From: Flavobacteriaceae bacterium
GTDB lineage: Bacteria; Bacteroidota; Bacteroidia; Flavobacteriales; Flavobacteriaceae
Reading direction: 5' to 3'
NCBI GenBank assembly: GCA_030694835.1
Contig: JAUYUF010000019.1
Span: 1 to 9,797, forward strand
Length of the DNA stretch: 9,797 bases
Shown: piece by piece, positions 1-5,798 of the stretch
How the letters are laid out: every line of letters starts with the position of its first letter
Numbering within the stretch: the stretch's first letter is position 1
The notes under the pieces: model-generated
What the model was told of the DNA's origin: nothing
What the model saw: only the letters and a program-made list of their open reading frames with translations
The model's database searches: none
Made by a program: the position numbers and the translations under genes

Positions 1-66
1 CGTAGAAAAGGCAGATTATATGTAATCAATAAAAAGAATCCTAGATTTAAACAAAGACAAGGATAA
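1..66 (+). CDS. rpmJ: 50S ribosomal protein L36 (bL36), C-terminal part only
   Basis: This is the last 21 codons plus TAA of a gene that starts before the window. The visible residues RRKGRLYVINKKNPRFKQRQG match the conserved C-terminal half of L36, a very small protein (about 38 residues) that binds 23S rRNA in the large subunit. It reads in frame from base 1 to the stop at 64-66, only 2 nt before the rpsM start, which is the usual infA-rpmJ-rpsM order of bacterial ribosomal clusters. The N-terminal half, including the cysteine that would decide between zinc-binding and zinc-free forms, is outside the window. The short length leaves some uncertainty, but sequence and context agree. Confidence 0.93.
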   Translation, partial: RRKGRLYVINKKNPRFKQRQG

Positions 67-68
67 TT

Positions 69-443
69 ATGGCAAGAATAGCAGGTATTGACATCCCGAA
101 AAACAAAAGAGGGGTAATTGCTTTAACCTATATTTATGGTATTGGCAGTAGCAGAGCTAAAGAAATTTTAGCGGCTGCAAAAGTAGACGAAAACACTAAA
201 GTAACAGATTGGACCGATGATGAAATTGGACATATCCGTGAACAAGTTGGTGTTTACACTATTGAAGGTGAATTACGTTCAGAAGTTCAATTAAGCATTA
301 AACGTTTAATGGACATCGGATGTTACCGTGGAATTAGACACAGATCTGGTTTACCATTAAGAGGTCAGAGAACAAAAAACAACTCTAGAACAAGAAAAGG
401 TAAGAGAAGAACTGTGGCTAATAAGAAAAAAGCAACTAAATAA
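69..443 (+). CDS. rpsM: 30S ribosomal protein S13 (uS13)
   Basis: This encodes S13, a small-subunit head protein that contacts 16S rRNA, the P-site tRNA and, through intersubunit bridges, the 50S subunit. At 124 residues it has the normal bacterial length. The N-terminal MARIAGIDIP is the family signature. Residues 90-111 carry the RHRSGLPLRGQRTKNN..RTRKG motif, followed by the basic tail that reaches the decoding centre. It starts 2 nt after the rpmJ stop, so the two are probably translationally coupled. The end of rpmJ provides an AAGGA five bases before the ATG, the only Shine-Dalgarno-like sequence in front of a gene in this window. It is a promoter-distal member of the long ribosomal transcript, and no promoter of its own is visible. 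Confidence 0.98.
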   Translation: MARIAGIDIPKNKRGVIALTYIYGIGSSRAKEILAAAKVDENTKVTDWTDDEIGHIREQVGVYTIEGELRSEVQLSIKRLMDIGCYRGIRHRSGLPLRGQRTKNNSRTRKGKRRTVANKKKATK

Positions 444-457
444 TAAGTAGAAATAAA

Positions 458-841
458 ATGGCAAAGACAACATCAAAAAAGAGAAAAGTTATTATTGAAG
501 CTACTGGTGAAGCACATATCACAGCATCTTTTAATAACATCATTATTTCTCTTACCAATAAAAAGGGAGATGTAATTTCATGGTCATCTGCAGGTAAAAT
601 GGGTTTTAGAGGTTCTAAAAAGAATACTCCTTATGCAGCACAAGTTGCAGCTGAAGAGTGTTCAAAGGTAGCTTTTGAAGCAGGTTTGCGTAAAGTTAAA
701 GTTTACGTAAAAGGTCCAGGAAACGGTAGAGAATCTGCAATTAGATCAATCCATAATGGTGGTATTGAAGTAACAGAAATCATTGACGTTACTCCACTTC
801 CACATAATGGTTGTAGACCTCCAAAAAGAAGAAGAATATAA
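458..841 (+). CDS. rpsK: 30S ribosomal protein S11 (uS11)
   Basis: S11 sits on the platform of the small subunit, where it contacts 16S rRNA near the mRNA exit and the E site. The 127-residue product has normal family length. It shows the conserved core KGPGNGRESAIR (residues 85-96) and the C-terminal DVTPLPHNGCRPPKRRR (110-126). The N-terminus (first ~10 residues) is Lys/Thr-rich and variable, as is usual. It follows rpsM by 14 nt with an A-rich, non-Shine-Dalgarno leader (AAATAAAATG). Downstream comes the largest gap inside this operon, 94 nt before rpsD. Codon use matches the neighbouring ribosomal genes. Confidence 0.98.
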   Translation: MAKTTSKKRKVIIEATGEAHITASFNNIIISLTNKKGDVISWSSAGKMGFRGSKKNTPYAAQVAAEECSKVAFEAGLRKVKVYVKGPGNGRESAIRSIHNGGIEVTEIIDVTPLPHNGCRPPKRRRI

Positions 842-866
842 TTAATTAAAATAAGTCTAATTTTTA

Positions 867-917
867 GAAAGGATTTCGGTTATCGAAGGATTTAAGCCTG
901 AATTCATAATCCCTTTC
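867..917 (+). promoter_or_regulatory. Candidate structured RNA leader of rpsD
   Basis: The 94-nt rpsK-rpsD gap contains an imperfect stem: GAAAGGATT (867-875) can pair with AATCCCTTTC (908-917), with one bulged C. Inside it are two small possible hairpins, TTCG/CGAA (875-878 with 884-887) and AGG/CCT (887-889 with 897-899), not all of which can form at once. The octamer AAGGATTT occurs twice (869-876 and 886-893), and either copy could pair with the 908-915 strand, giving mutually exclusive folds. There is no U-tract, so it is not an intrinsic terminator. S4 is a known autogenous regulator in E. coli and Bacillus, so an S4-responsive element is a reasonable guess. No function is shown by sequence alone. 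Confidence 0.35.
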
Positions 918-935
918 AAATAAAAAAATGTAAAA

Positions 936-1541
936 ATGGCAAGATATAGAGGACCACAAACAAAAATTGCTCGTAAGTTTGGAGAGGCTATTTTCGGTGA
1001 AGATAAATCATTCGAAAAAAGAAATTACCCTCCAGGACAACACGGTAACTCAAGAAGAAGAGGAAAAAAATCTGAATACGCAGTTCAGTTACAAGAAAAA
1101 CAAAAAGCTAAATATACTTACGGTATTTTAGAAAGACAATTCCGCAACATCTTTGAAAAAGCTTCCGCAAGTAAAGGAATTACAGGTGAAGTTTTATTAC
1201 AATTATGCGAATCTCGTTTAGATAACGTTGTATATCGTATGGGAGTTTCTCCATCACGTAGAGCAGCTCGTCAAATTGTTAATCACAGACATATTACAGT
1301 AAATGGTGAGGTTGTTAATATACCATCTTACTTTTTGAAAAAGGGAGATGTAGTTGCAATTAGAGAGAAATCAAAATCACTTGAAGTGATTGAAAACTCA
1401 TTAGCAAACAGAAATAATGTTTACGAATGGTTAACATGGAATGATGAAACTAAACAAGGAACTTTTGTTAAAGTACCTGAGAGAGTTCAAATTCCTGAAA
1501 ATATCAATGAACAATTAATCGTAGAGTTGTACTCTAAATAA
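936..1541 (+). CDS. rpsD: 30S ribosomal protein S4 (uS4)
   Basis: S4 is a primary 16S rRNA-binding protein that nucleates 30S assembly and helps form the mRNA entry tunnel. In other bacteria it also represses its own mRNA. The 201-residue product has the N-terminal MARYRGPQ with YPPGQHG (31-37), and the RNA-binding S4 domain is centred on CESRLDNVVYRMG...VNHRHITVNG (91-124). The N-terminal zinc-binding cysteines of the C+ form are absent; the only cysteine is residue 91, so this is the zinc-independent type. It lies 94 nt after rpsK and 22 nt before rpoA. The start is preceded by an A-rich run without Shine-Dalgarno. The long leader, unlike its neighbours' short gaps, suggests separate translational control. 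Confidence 0.98.
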   Translation: MARYRGPQTKIARKFGEAIFGEDKSFEKRNYPPGQHGNSRRRGKKSEYAVQLQEKQKAKYTYGILERQFRNIFEKASASKGITGEVLLQLCESRLDNVVYRMGVSPSRRAARQIVNHRHITVNGEVVNIPSYFLKKGDVVAIREKSKSLEVIENSLANRNNVYEWLTWNDETKQGTFVKVPERVQIPENINEQLIVELYSK

Positions 1542-1563
1542 TAACTAAGACACCAGTTAAACT

Positions 1564-2556
1564 ATGGCAATTTTAAATTTTCAAAAGCCCGATAAAGTTA
1601 TCATGATTAAATCTACTGATTTTGAAGGTAGATTCGAATTCAGACCGTTAGAACCAGGTTATGGTTTAACAATCGGTAACGCTTTAAGAAGAGTATTGTT
1701 ATCTTCACTCGAAGGATATGCCATTACATCGATAAGAATTAACGGTGTAGAGCATGAATTTTCTACCATTAGTGGTGTTGTAGAAGATGTTACTGAAATG
1801 ATCCTCAATTTAAAGCAAGTTCGCTTAAAAAAACAAATTGAAGACACAGACCGTGAAACGGTTACAGTATCACTTTCTGGAAAAGAACAAATTACTGCTG
1901 GTGATTTCCAAAAATTTATCTCAGGTTTTCAAGTATTAAATCCAGATTTAGTAATCTGTAATCTTGAAAAATCTGTGAAATTAGAAATGGAAATAACTAT
2001 TGAAAAAGGTAGAGGATTTGTTCCAGCTGAAGAAAATAAAAAGTCAGGTATGCCAATGGGCACTATTTTTACCGACTCTATTTTTACTCCAATAAAAAAT
2101 GTAAAATTTGCTATTGAGGATTTTCGTGTAGAACAAAAAACAGACTACGAAAAATTAGTTTTAGATATTGTTACTAACGGATCAATTTGCCCTCAAGATG
2201 CTTTAACTGAAGCAGCAAAAATATTAATTCATCACTTTATGTTATTCTCTGATGAGCGTATTACATTAGAGTCTGAAGTAATTGCTCAAACTGAAGCTTA
2301 TGATGAAGAATCATTGCACATGCGTCAGTTATTAAAAACTAAATTAGTGGATATGGATTTATCTGTAAGAGCACTAAATTGTTTAAAAGCAGCTGAAGTT
2401 GAAACATTAGGAGACTTAGTTTCATTTAATAAAAACGACTTAATGAAGTTCCGTAATTTTGGAAAAAAATCATTGACTGAGTTAGATGAATTAGTATATG
2501 GTAAAGGTCTACACTTTGGAATGGATTTAAGTAAGTATAAATTGGATAAAGATTAA
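1564..2556 (+). CDS. rpoA: DNA-directed RNA polymerase subunit alpha
   Basis: The alpha subunit dimerises to scaffold beta and beta-prime, and its C-terminal domain contacts promoter DNA and activators. The 330-residue product has normal length. The N-terminal domain (about 1-235) has the conserved GYGLTIGNALRRVLLSS helix (32-48) and the GVVEDVTE segment. An acidic linker near 240-255 leads to the C-terminal domain (about 258-312). That domain keeps every residue known from E. coli to bind UP-element DNA, each offset by four: R269, N272, C273, G300, K302, S303 and E306. It follows rpsD by 22 nt and precedes rplQ by 32 nt in the standard alpha-operon order. The start gives the family-typical N-terminus; its leader has no Shine-Dalgarno sequence. 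Confidence 0.99.
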   Translation: MAILNFQKPDKVIMIKSTDFEGRFEFRPLEPGYGLTIGNALRRVLLSSLEGYAITSIRINGVEHEFSTISGVVEDVTEMILNLKQVRLKKQIEDTDRETVTVSLSGKEQITAGDFQKFISGFQVLNPDLVICNLEKSVKLEMEITIEKGRGFVPAEENKKSGMPMGTIFTDSIFTPIKNVKFAIEDFRVEQKTDYEKLVLDIVTNGSICPQDALTEAAKILIHHFMLFSDERITLESEVIAQTEAYDEESLHMRQLLKTKLVDMDLSVRALNCLKAAEVETLGDLVSFNKNDLMKFRNFGKKSLTELDELVYGKGLHFGMDLSKYKLDKD

Positions 2557-2573
2557 TAAACCTTCATGGTTTA
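2557..2573 (+). repeat. Small hairpin between rpoA and rplQ
   Basis: Directly after the rpoA stop codon, TAAACC (2557-2562) and GGTTTA (2568-2573) form a perfect 6-bp inverted repeat around a 5-nt loop, TTCAT. The following bases are A-rich (AGAAAAGAATAAAAA), not T-rich, so it is not a terminator. It could be an mRNA processing or stability element that sets the rplQ level relative to rpoA, but a stem this short may be chance in AT-rich DNA. Confidence 0.3.
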
Positions 2574-2588
2574 AGAAAAGAATAAAAA

Positions 2589-3056
2589 ATGAGACACGGT
2601 AAAAAATTCAATCACCTAAGTAGAAAAACAGCACATAGAGGTGCCATGTTAGCTAATATGGCTTGTTCATTAATTATGCACAAGCGTATTAACACTACTG
2701 TAGAAAAAGCAAAAGCTTTACGTGTATATGTAGAGCCATTAATTACAAAATCAAAAGCAGATACAACTAACAATAGACGTGTTGTATTTAGCTACTTGAA
2801 AGATAAATACGCAGTTACAGAACTTTTTAAAGAAGTTTCAGTAAAAGTTGCTGATAGACCAGGTGGATATCTTCGTATTATCAAATTAGGTAACAGACAA
2901 GGGGATAATGCTAATATGGCAATGGTAGAATTAGTAGATTATAACACTATTTATAATCCTAAAGGAAATAAAAAAGCAGCAAAAACAAGAAGAGGTAGAG
3001 CAAAGAAAACTACTGAAGCTGTTGCTGCAAATGTTGAAACTCCAGCAGCTGAATAA
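2589..3056 (+). CDS. rplQ: 50S ribosomal protein L17 (bL17), with C-terminal extension
   Basis: L17 binds 23S rRNA near the peptide exit side of the large subunit. Residues 1 to about 118 form the conserved core: MRHGKKFNHLSRKTAHRGAM at the start, EKAKALR (39-45), DRPGGYLRIIKLGNRQGD (89-106) and VELVDY near 113-118. The product is 155 residues, against about 120-127 in many bacteria. The difference is a low-complexity tail (about 120-155), first Lys/Arg-rich and then Ala/Glu/Thr-rich, which is probably disordered. To my knowledge such tails are frequent in Bacteroidota L17. It is the last gene of the alpha operon: a strong terminator follows 30 nt after the stop. The leader before the ATG is AATAAAAA, without Shine-Dalgarno. 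Confidence 0.98.
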   Translation: MRHGKKFNHLSRKTAHRGAMLANMACSLIMHKRINTTVEKAKALRVYVEPLITKSKADTTNNRRVVFSYLKDKYAVTELFKEVSVKVADRPGGYLRIIKLGNRQGDNANMAMVELVDYNTIYNPKGNKKAAKTRRGRAKKTTEAVAANVETPAAE

Positions 3057-3085
3057 ATGGATTTTCAATCAAAATAAATATAAGG

Positions 3086-3120
3086 AAAGGATAAGCTCAA
3101 AAAGTTTATCCTTTTTTTTT
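3086..3120 (+). terminator. Intrinsic terminator of the ribosomal/alpha operon
   Basis: AAAGGATAAGC (3086-3096) pairs with GTTTATCCTTT (3104-3114) to give an 11-bp stem (one G-U pair) around a 7-nt loop, followed by an uninterrupted T-run to 3120. It lies 30 nt after the rplQ stop and separates the ribosomal operon from carA. The last T of the run is also the first base of the predicted carA -7 box. Confidence 0.9.
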
Positions 3121-3127
3121 AAATTTG
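3120..3127 (+). promoter_or_regulatory. Predicted carA promoter (-7 box TAAATTTG)
   Basis: TAAATTTG is an exact match to TAnnTTTG, the -7 box of the primary-sigma promoters of Bacteroidota. It begins at the last T of the upstream terminator. No good -33 TTG is visible at the expected distance, because that position falls inside the terminator stem-loop. Transcription would start about 5-7 nt downstream, leaving a leader of only about 10 nt before the ATG at 3144. Confidence 0.55.
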
Positions 3128-3143
3128 TAAATCAAAATATAAT

Positions 3144-4250
3144 ATGGAATACAAAACTTTACAAAAAGCAATTTTACTTTTAGAAGACGGAACTCTATTT
3201 GAAGGAAAATCTGTAATTGCAGGCACTTCTTTTGGTGAAATTTGTTTTAATACAGGAATGACAGGTTATCAAGAAATTTTTACTGACCCATCTTATAAAG
3301 GACAATTAATGGTTGCTGCCAATGTCCATATAGGTAATTATGGAGTTAATGCTGATGAAATGGAATCAGTTAGCATTAAAATAGCAGGTTTAATTTGTCG
3401 AAATTTTAGTTTCCCTTACTCAAGAGAAAGAGCAGATGATTCTCTATATAATTGGTTACAAAATCAAGGTTCAGTTGTGATTACTGATATTGATACTAGA
3501 GCAGTCGTTCAATATGTTAGAGAGCATGGAGCGATGAATGCTGTAATTACTAGCGAAATTGATAAAATTGATACTCTTAAAGAAGAATTAAAGAAATTTC
3601 CAAGTATGAAAGGTTTGGAATTGGCTTCAACGGTATCAACTAAAGAGCCTTATTTCTTTGGTGATGAAAATTCAACCTATAAAGTAGCAGCACTCGATTT
3701 AGGAATCAAGAAAAATATCCTCAGAAATTTAGCTCAACGTGATTGTTATATTCAAGTTTTCCCACATAACACACCATTTTCTGTTATGCAAAAATGGAGC
3801 CCTGATGGTTACTTTTTATCTAATGGTCCTGGTGACCCAGAACCGTTGAAAAATGCACAAGAAGTTGCAAATTCAATTATTGAGAATGATTTGCCGCTTT
3901 TTGGAATTTGTTTAGGTCATCAAGTAATTGCTTTGGCAAATGGAATTTCTACAAAGAAAATGCACAACGGACATCGTGGAATTAATCATCCAGTTAAAAA
4001 TTTAATAACTGGAAAAGGTGAAATTACTTCTCAAAATCACGGATTTGTGGTTGATAGAAAAGAAGTAGAAAATCATCCTGATTTTGAAGTAACTCATATT
4101 CATTTAAATGATGATACTTTAGCGGGAATGCGAATGAAAAATAAGAATTGTTTTTCCGTTCAATTTCACCCAGAAGCAAGTCCAGGGCCACATGATTCTT
4201 CTTATTTGTTTGATCAATTTATCGAAAATATTCAAAAAAGTAAATTATAA
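3144..4250 (+). CDS. carA: Carbamoyl-phosphate synthase small (glutaminase) subunit
   Basis: CarA hydrolyses glutamine and passes ammonia to CarB, which makes carbamoyl phosphate for pyrimidine and arginine synthesis in the cytoplasm. The 368-residue product has normal length. The N-terminal CarA-specific domain (about 1-140) contains FNTGMTGYQEIFTDPSYKGQ (35-54). The C-terminal class I glutamine amidotransferase domain (about 178-365) has SNGPGDP (226-232), the nucleophile C256 in FGICLGHQ, and the catalytic pair H342 and E344 in FHPEASPGP. FNTGMTGY and SPGPHD distinguish it from GuaA, TrpG and PabA. carB is not adjacent, so the two subunits are encoded apart or carB lies outside the window. 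carA appears monocistronic, with its own promoter overlapping the upstream terminator and no clear terminator after it. The start at 3144 gives the expected N-terminus. Confidence 0.97.
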   Translation: MEYKTLQKAILLLEDGTLFEGKSVIAGTSFGEICFNTGMTGYQEIFTDPSYKGQLMVAANVHIGNYGVNADEMESVSIKIAGLICRNFSFPYSRERADDSLYNWLQNQGSVVITDIDTRAVVQYVREHGAMNAVITSEIDKIDTLKEELKKFPSMKGLELASTVSTKEPYFFGDENSTYKVAALDLGIKKNILRNLAQRDCYIQVFPHNTPFSVMQKWSPDGYFLSNGPGDPEPLKNAQEVANSIIENDLPLFGICLGHQVIALANGISTKKMHNGHRGINHPVKNLITGKGEITSQNHGFVVDRKEVENHPDFEVTHIHLNDDTLAGMRMKNKNCFSVQFHPEASPGPHDSSYLFDQFIENIQKSKL

Positions 4251-4286
4251 AAATAATTAATATTCTCTAGTTTAAAATTCGAAATC

Positions 4287-4301
4287 GTTTTAGTATAAAA
4301 C
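4287..4301 (+). repeat. 15-bp inverted repeat upstream of eno
   Basis: GTTTTA (4287-4292) and TAAAAC (4296-4301) form a perfect 6-bp inverted repeat around GTA in the 125-nt carA-eno gap, 75 nt before the eno start. The size and symmetry resemble a repressor operator, but the AT-rich composition makes chance occurrence likely. A competing pairing, TAGTTT (4268-4273) with AAACTA (4298-4303), is also possible. Neither is followed by a T-run, so no carA terminator can be assigned here. Confidence 0.2.
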
Positions 4302-4341
4302 TATAAGAATCACTATAAAATAGGCTTTGAATTCTTAACTT

Positions 4342-4350
4342 TACACTTTG
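4342..4350 (+). promoter_or_regulatory. Possible degenerate eno promoter (TACACTTTG)
   Basis: TACACTTTG resembles TAnnTTTG with one extra base in the spacer, and lies 25 nt before the eno ATG, a suitable distance. A second, similar string, TAGGCTTTG, is at 4321-4329. Neither matches exactly and no clear -33 TTG pairs with them, so the eno promoter is uncertain. Readthrough from carA is an alternative, since no terminator is seen between the two genes. Confidence 0.3.
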
Positions 4351-4375
4351 TAAAATAACCAATAAATTAAAAGAA

Positions 4376-5668
4376 ATGAGTATTATAATAAACATCCATG
4401 CACGTCAAATTTTTGACTCAAGAGGAAACCCAACTATTGAAGTTGATGTAACTACCGAAAATGGAATTATGGGAAGAGCTGCTGTTCCTTCTGGAGCATC
4501 AACTGGTGAATATGAAGCAGTAGAATTACGCGATGGTGGAAAAGATTATATGGGAAAAGGAGTGCTAAAAGCAATTCAAAATGTAAATGAAATCATTGCA
4601 CAAGAATTATTGGGAATTTCTGTTTTTGAGCAAAATTTTATTGATAAAACCATGATTGCATTAGATGGCACACCCAACAAAGCAAATTTAGGAGCCAATG
4701 CCATTTTGGGCGTTTCTTTGGCAGTAGCAAAAGCCGCTGCTAATGAATTAGAATTGCCATTGTATCGTTATGTTGGTGGTGTAAGCGCAAATACACTTCC
4801 AGTTCCAATGATGAATATCATTAATGGAGGTTCTCACTCTGATGCACCAATCGCTTTTCAAGAGTTTATGATTATGCCTGTGAAAGCAAAAAACTTTACA
4901 GAAGCTATGAAAATGGGTTCAGAAGTATTTCATAATCTTAAAAAAATATTACACGATCGTAATTTAAGTACGACTGTTGGTGATGAAGGTGGATTTGCGC
5001 CAACTTTTGCTGGAACTGAAGATGCTTTAGATACGGTTATCCAAGCAATTGAAAAAGCAGGTTACAAAGCTGGAACTGAAATCATGTTAGCTTTAGATGC
5101 TGCCGCTTCTGAGTTTTATGTGGATGGAAAATATGATTATACCAAATTTGAAGGTCCAACTGGAGCTATCAGAACATCAGCAGAACAAGCTGCTTATTTA
5201 GCTGAATTGTCTCAAAAATATCCAATTATTTCTATTGAAGATGGAATGGACCAAAATGATTGGGAAGGATGGAGATTGCTAACCGAAAAAATTGGTGATA
5301 AAGTTCAAATTGTTGGAGATGATTTATTCGTGACTAATGTTGAAAAGTTATCAAAAGGAATAGCTGAAAAATCTGCCAATTCTATTTTAATTAAAGTAAA
5401 TCAAATTGGTACTTTAACAGAAACAATAGCAGCTGTTAACATGGCACATAATGCTGGATTTACATCGGTTATGTCTCACCGTTCAGGAGAAACTGAGGAT
5501 AATACAATTGCAGATCTTGCGGTTGCACTAAATACAGGCCAAATTAAAACAGGTTCAGCATCCAGAAGTGATAGAATGGCGAAGTACAATCAATTGTTAA
5601 GAATCGAAGAGCAGCTTGGAGATATTGCCTATTTTCCTCAAGAAAAAGCTTTTAAAGTAAAATTCTAA
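4376..5668 (+). CDS. eno: Enolase (phosphopyruvate hydratase)
   Basis: Enolase interconverts 2-phosphoglycerate and phosphoenolpyruvate in glycolysis and gluconeogenesis, and often forms part of the RNA degradosome. The 430-residue product is full length. Visible active-site features are: SGAST loop (39-43), H154 in GGSHSDAPIAFQEFMI, the catalytic acid E204 in GDEGGF, Mg2+ ligands D241, E288 and D315, the general base K340, the SHRSGETED loop (367-375) and K391 in IKTGS. The segment after H154 reads SDAPIAFQEF where many bacteria have ADNNVDIQEF; I take this as a lineage variant, as the catalytic residues are intact. The MSIIINIHARQIFDSRGNPTI N-terminus supports the chosen start. It is a single gene with a strong terminator 20 nt after the stop; its promoter is unclear. 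Confidence 0.99.
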   Translation: MSIIINIHARQIFDSRGNPTIEVDVTTENGIMGRAAVPSGASTGEYEAVELRDGGKDYMGKGVLKAIQNVNEIIAQELLGISVFEQNFIDKTMIALDGTPNKANLGANAILGVSLAVAKAAANELELPLYRYVGGVSANTLPVPMMNIINGGSHSDAPIAFQEFMIMPVKAKNFTEAMKMGSEVFHNLKKILHDRNLSTTVGDEGGFAPTFAGTEDALDTVIQAIEKAGYKAGTEIMLALDAAASEFYVDGKYDYTKFEGPTGAIRTSAEQAAYLAELSQKYPIISIEDGMDQNDWEGWRLLTEKIGDKVQIVGDDLFVTNVEKLSKGIAEKSANSILIKVNQIGTLTETIAAVNMAHNAGFTSVMSHRSGETEDNTIADLAVALNTGQIKTGSASRSDRMAKYNQLLRIEEQLGDIAYFPQEKAFKVKF

Positions 5669-5687
5669 ATTGCTTAAAATAGATGAT

Positions 5688-5716
5688 AAAAGTCAGGGTT
5701 TTCCCTGACTTTTTTT
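5688..5716 (+). terminator. Intrinsic terminator after eno
   Basis: AAAAGTCAGGG (5688-5698) pairs perfectly with CCCTGACTTTT (5703-5713) around a TTTT loop, followed by a T-run to 5716. This is a textbook rho-independent terminator 20 nt after the eno stop. Because A-rich sequence precedes the stem, it could also terminate transcripts on the opposite strand, but no gene converges on it here. Confidence 0.95.
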
Positions 5717-5726
5717 GTATCTTTAA

Positions 5727-5760
5727 TTGCATTAAATTCAAACAATATTCAATAACTTTG
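5727..5760 (+). promoter_or_regulatory. Predicted gltA promoter (TTG, then TAACTTTG)
   Basis: TAACTTTG (5753-5760) is an exact TAnnTTTG -7 box. A TTG at 5727-5729 could serve as the -33 element with a 23-nt spacer, at the long end of what is accepted for flavobacterial promoters. The predicted start near 5765-5767 gives a leader of about 32 nt before the ATG at 5799. This fits an independent gltA transcript after the eno terminator. Confidence 0.65.
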
Positions 5761-5798
5761 AAAATATTATAACAAACAACTTTTTAAATTAATTACTT

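Noticed and set aside
1542..1563. TAACT/AGTTA inverted repeat in the rpsD-rpoA gap
   Set aside because: Only 5 bp with an 8-nt loop in AT-rich DNA, with no flanking signal; expected by chance.
1659..1847. Open frame of 62 codons on the - strand inside rpoA
   Set aside because: It lies wholly within the conserved alpha N-terminal domain coding region, has no recognisable protein features and no promoter; it is a shadow of rpoA.
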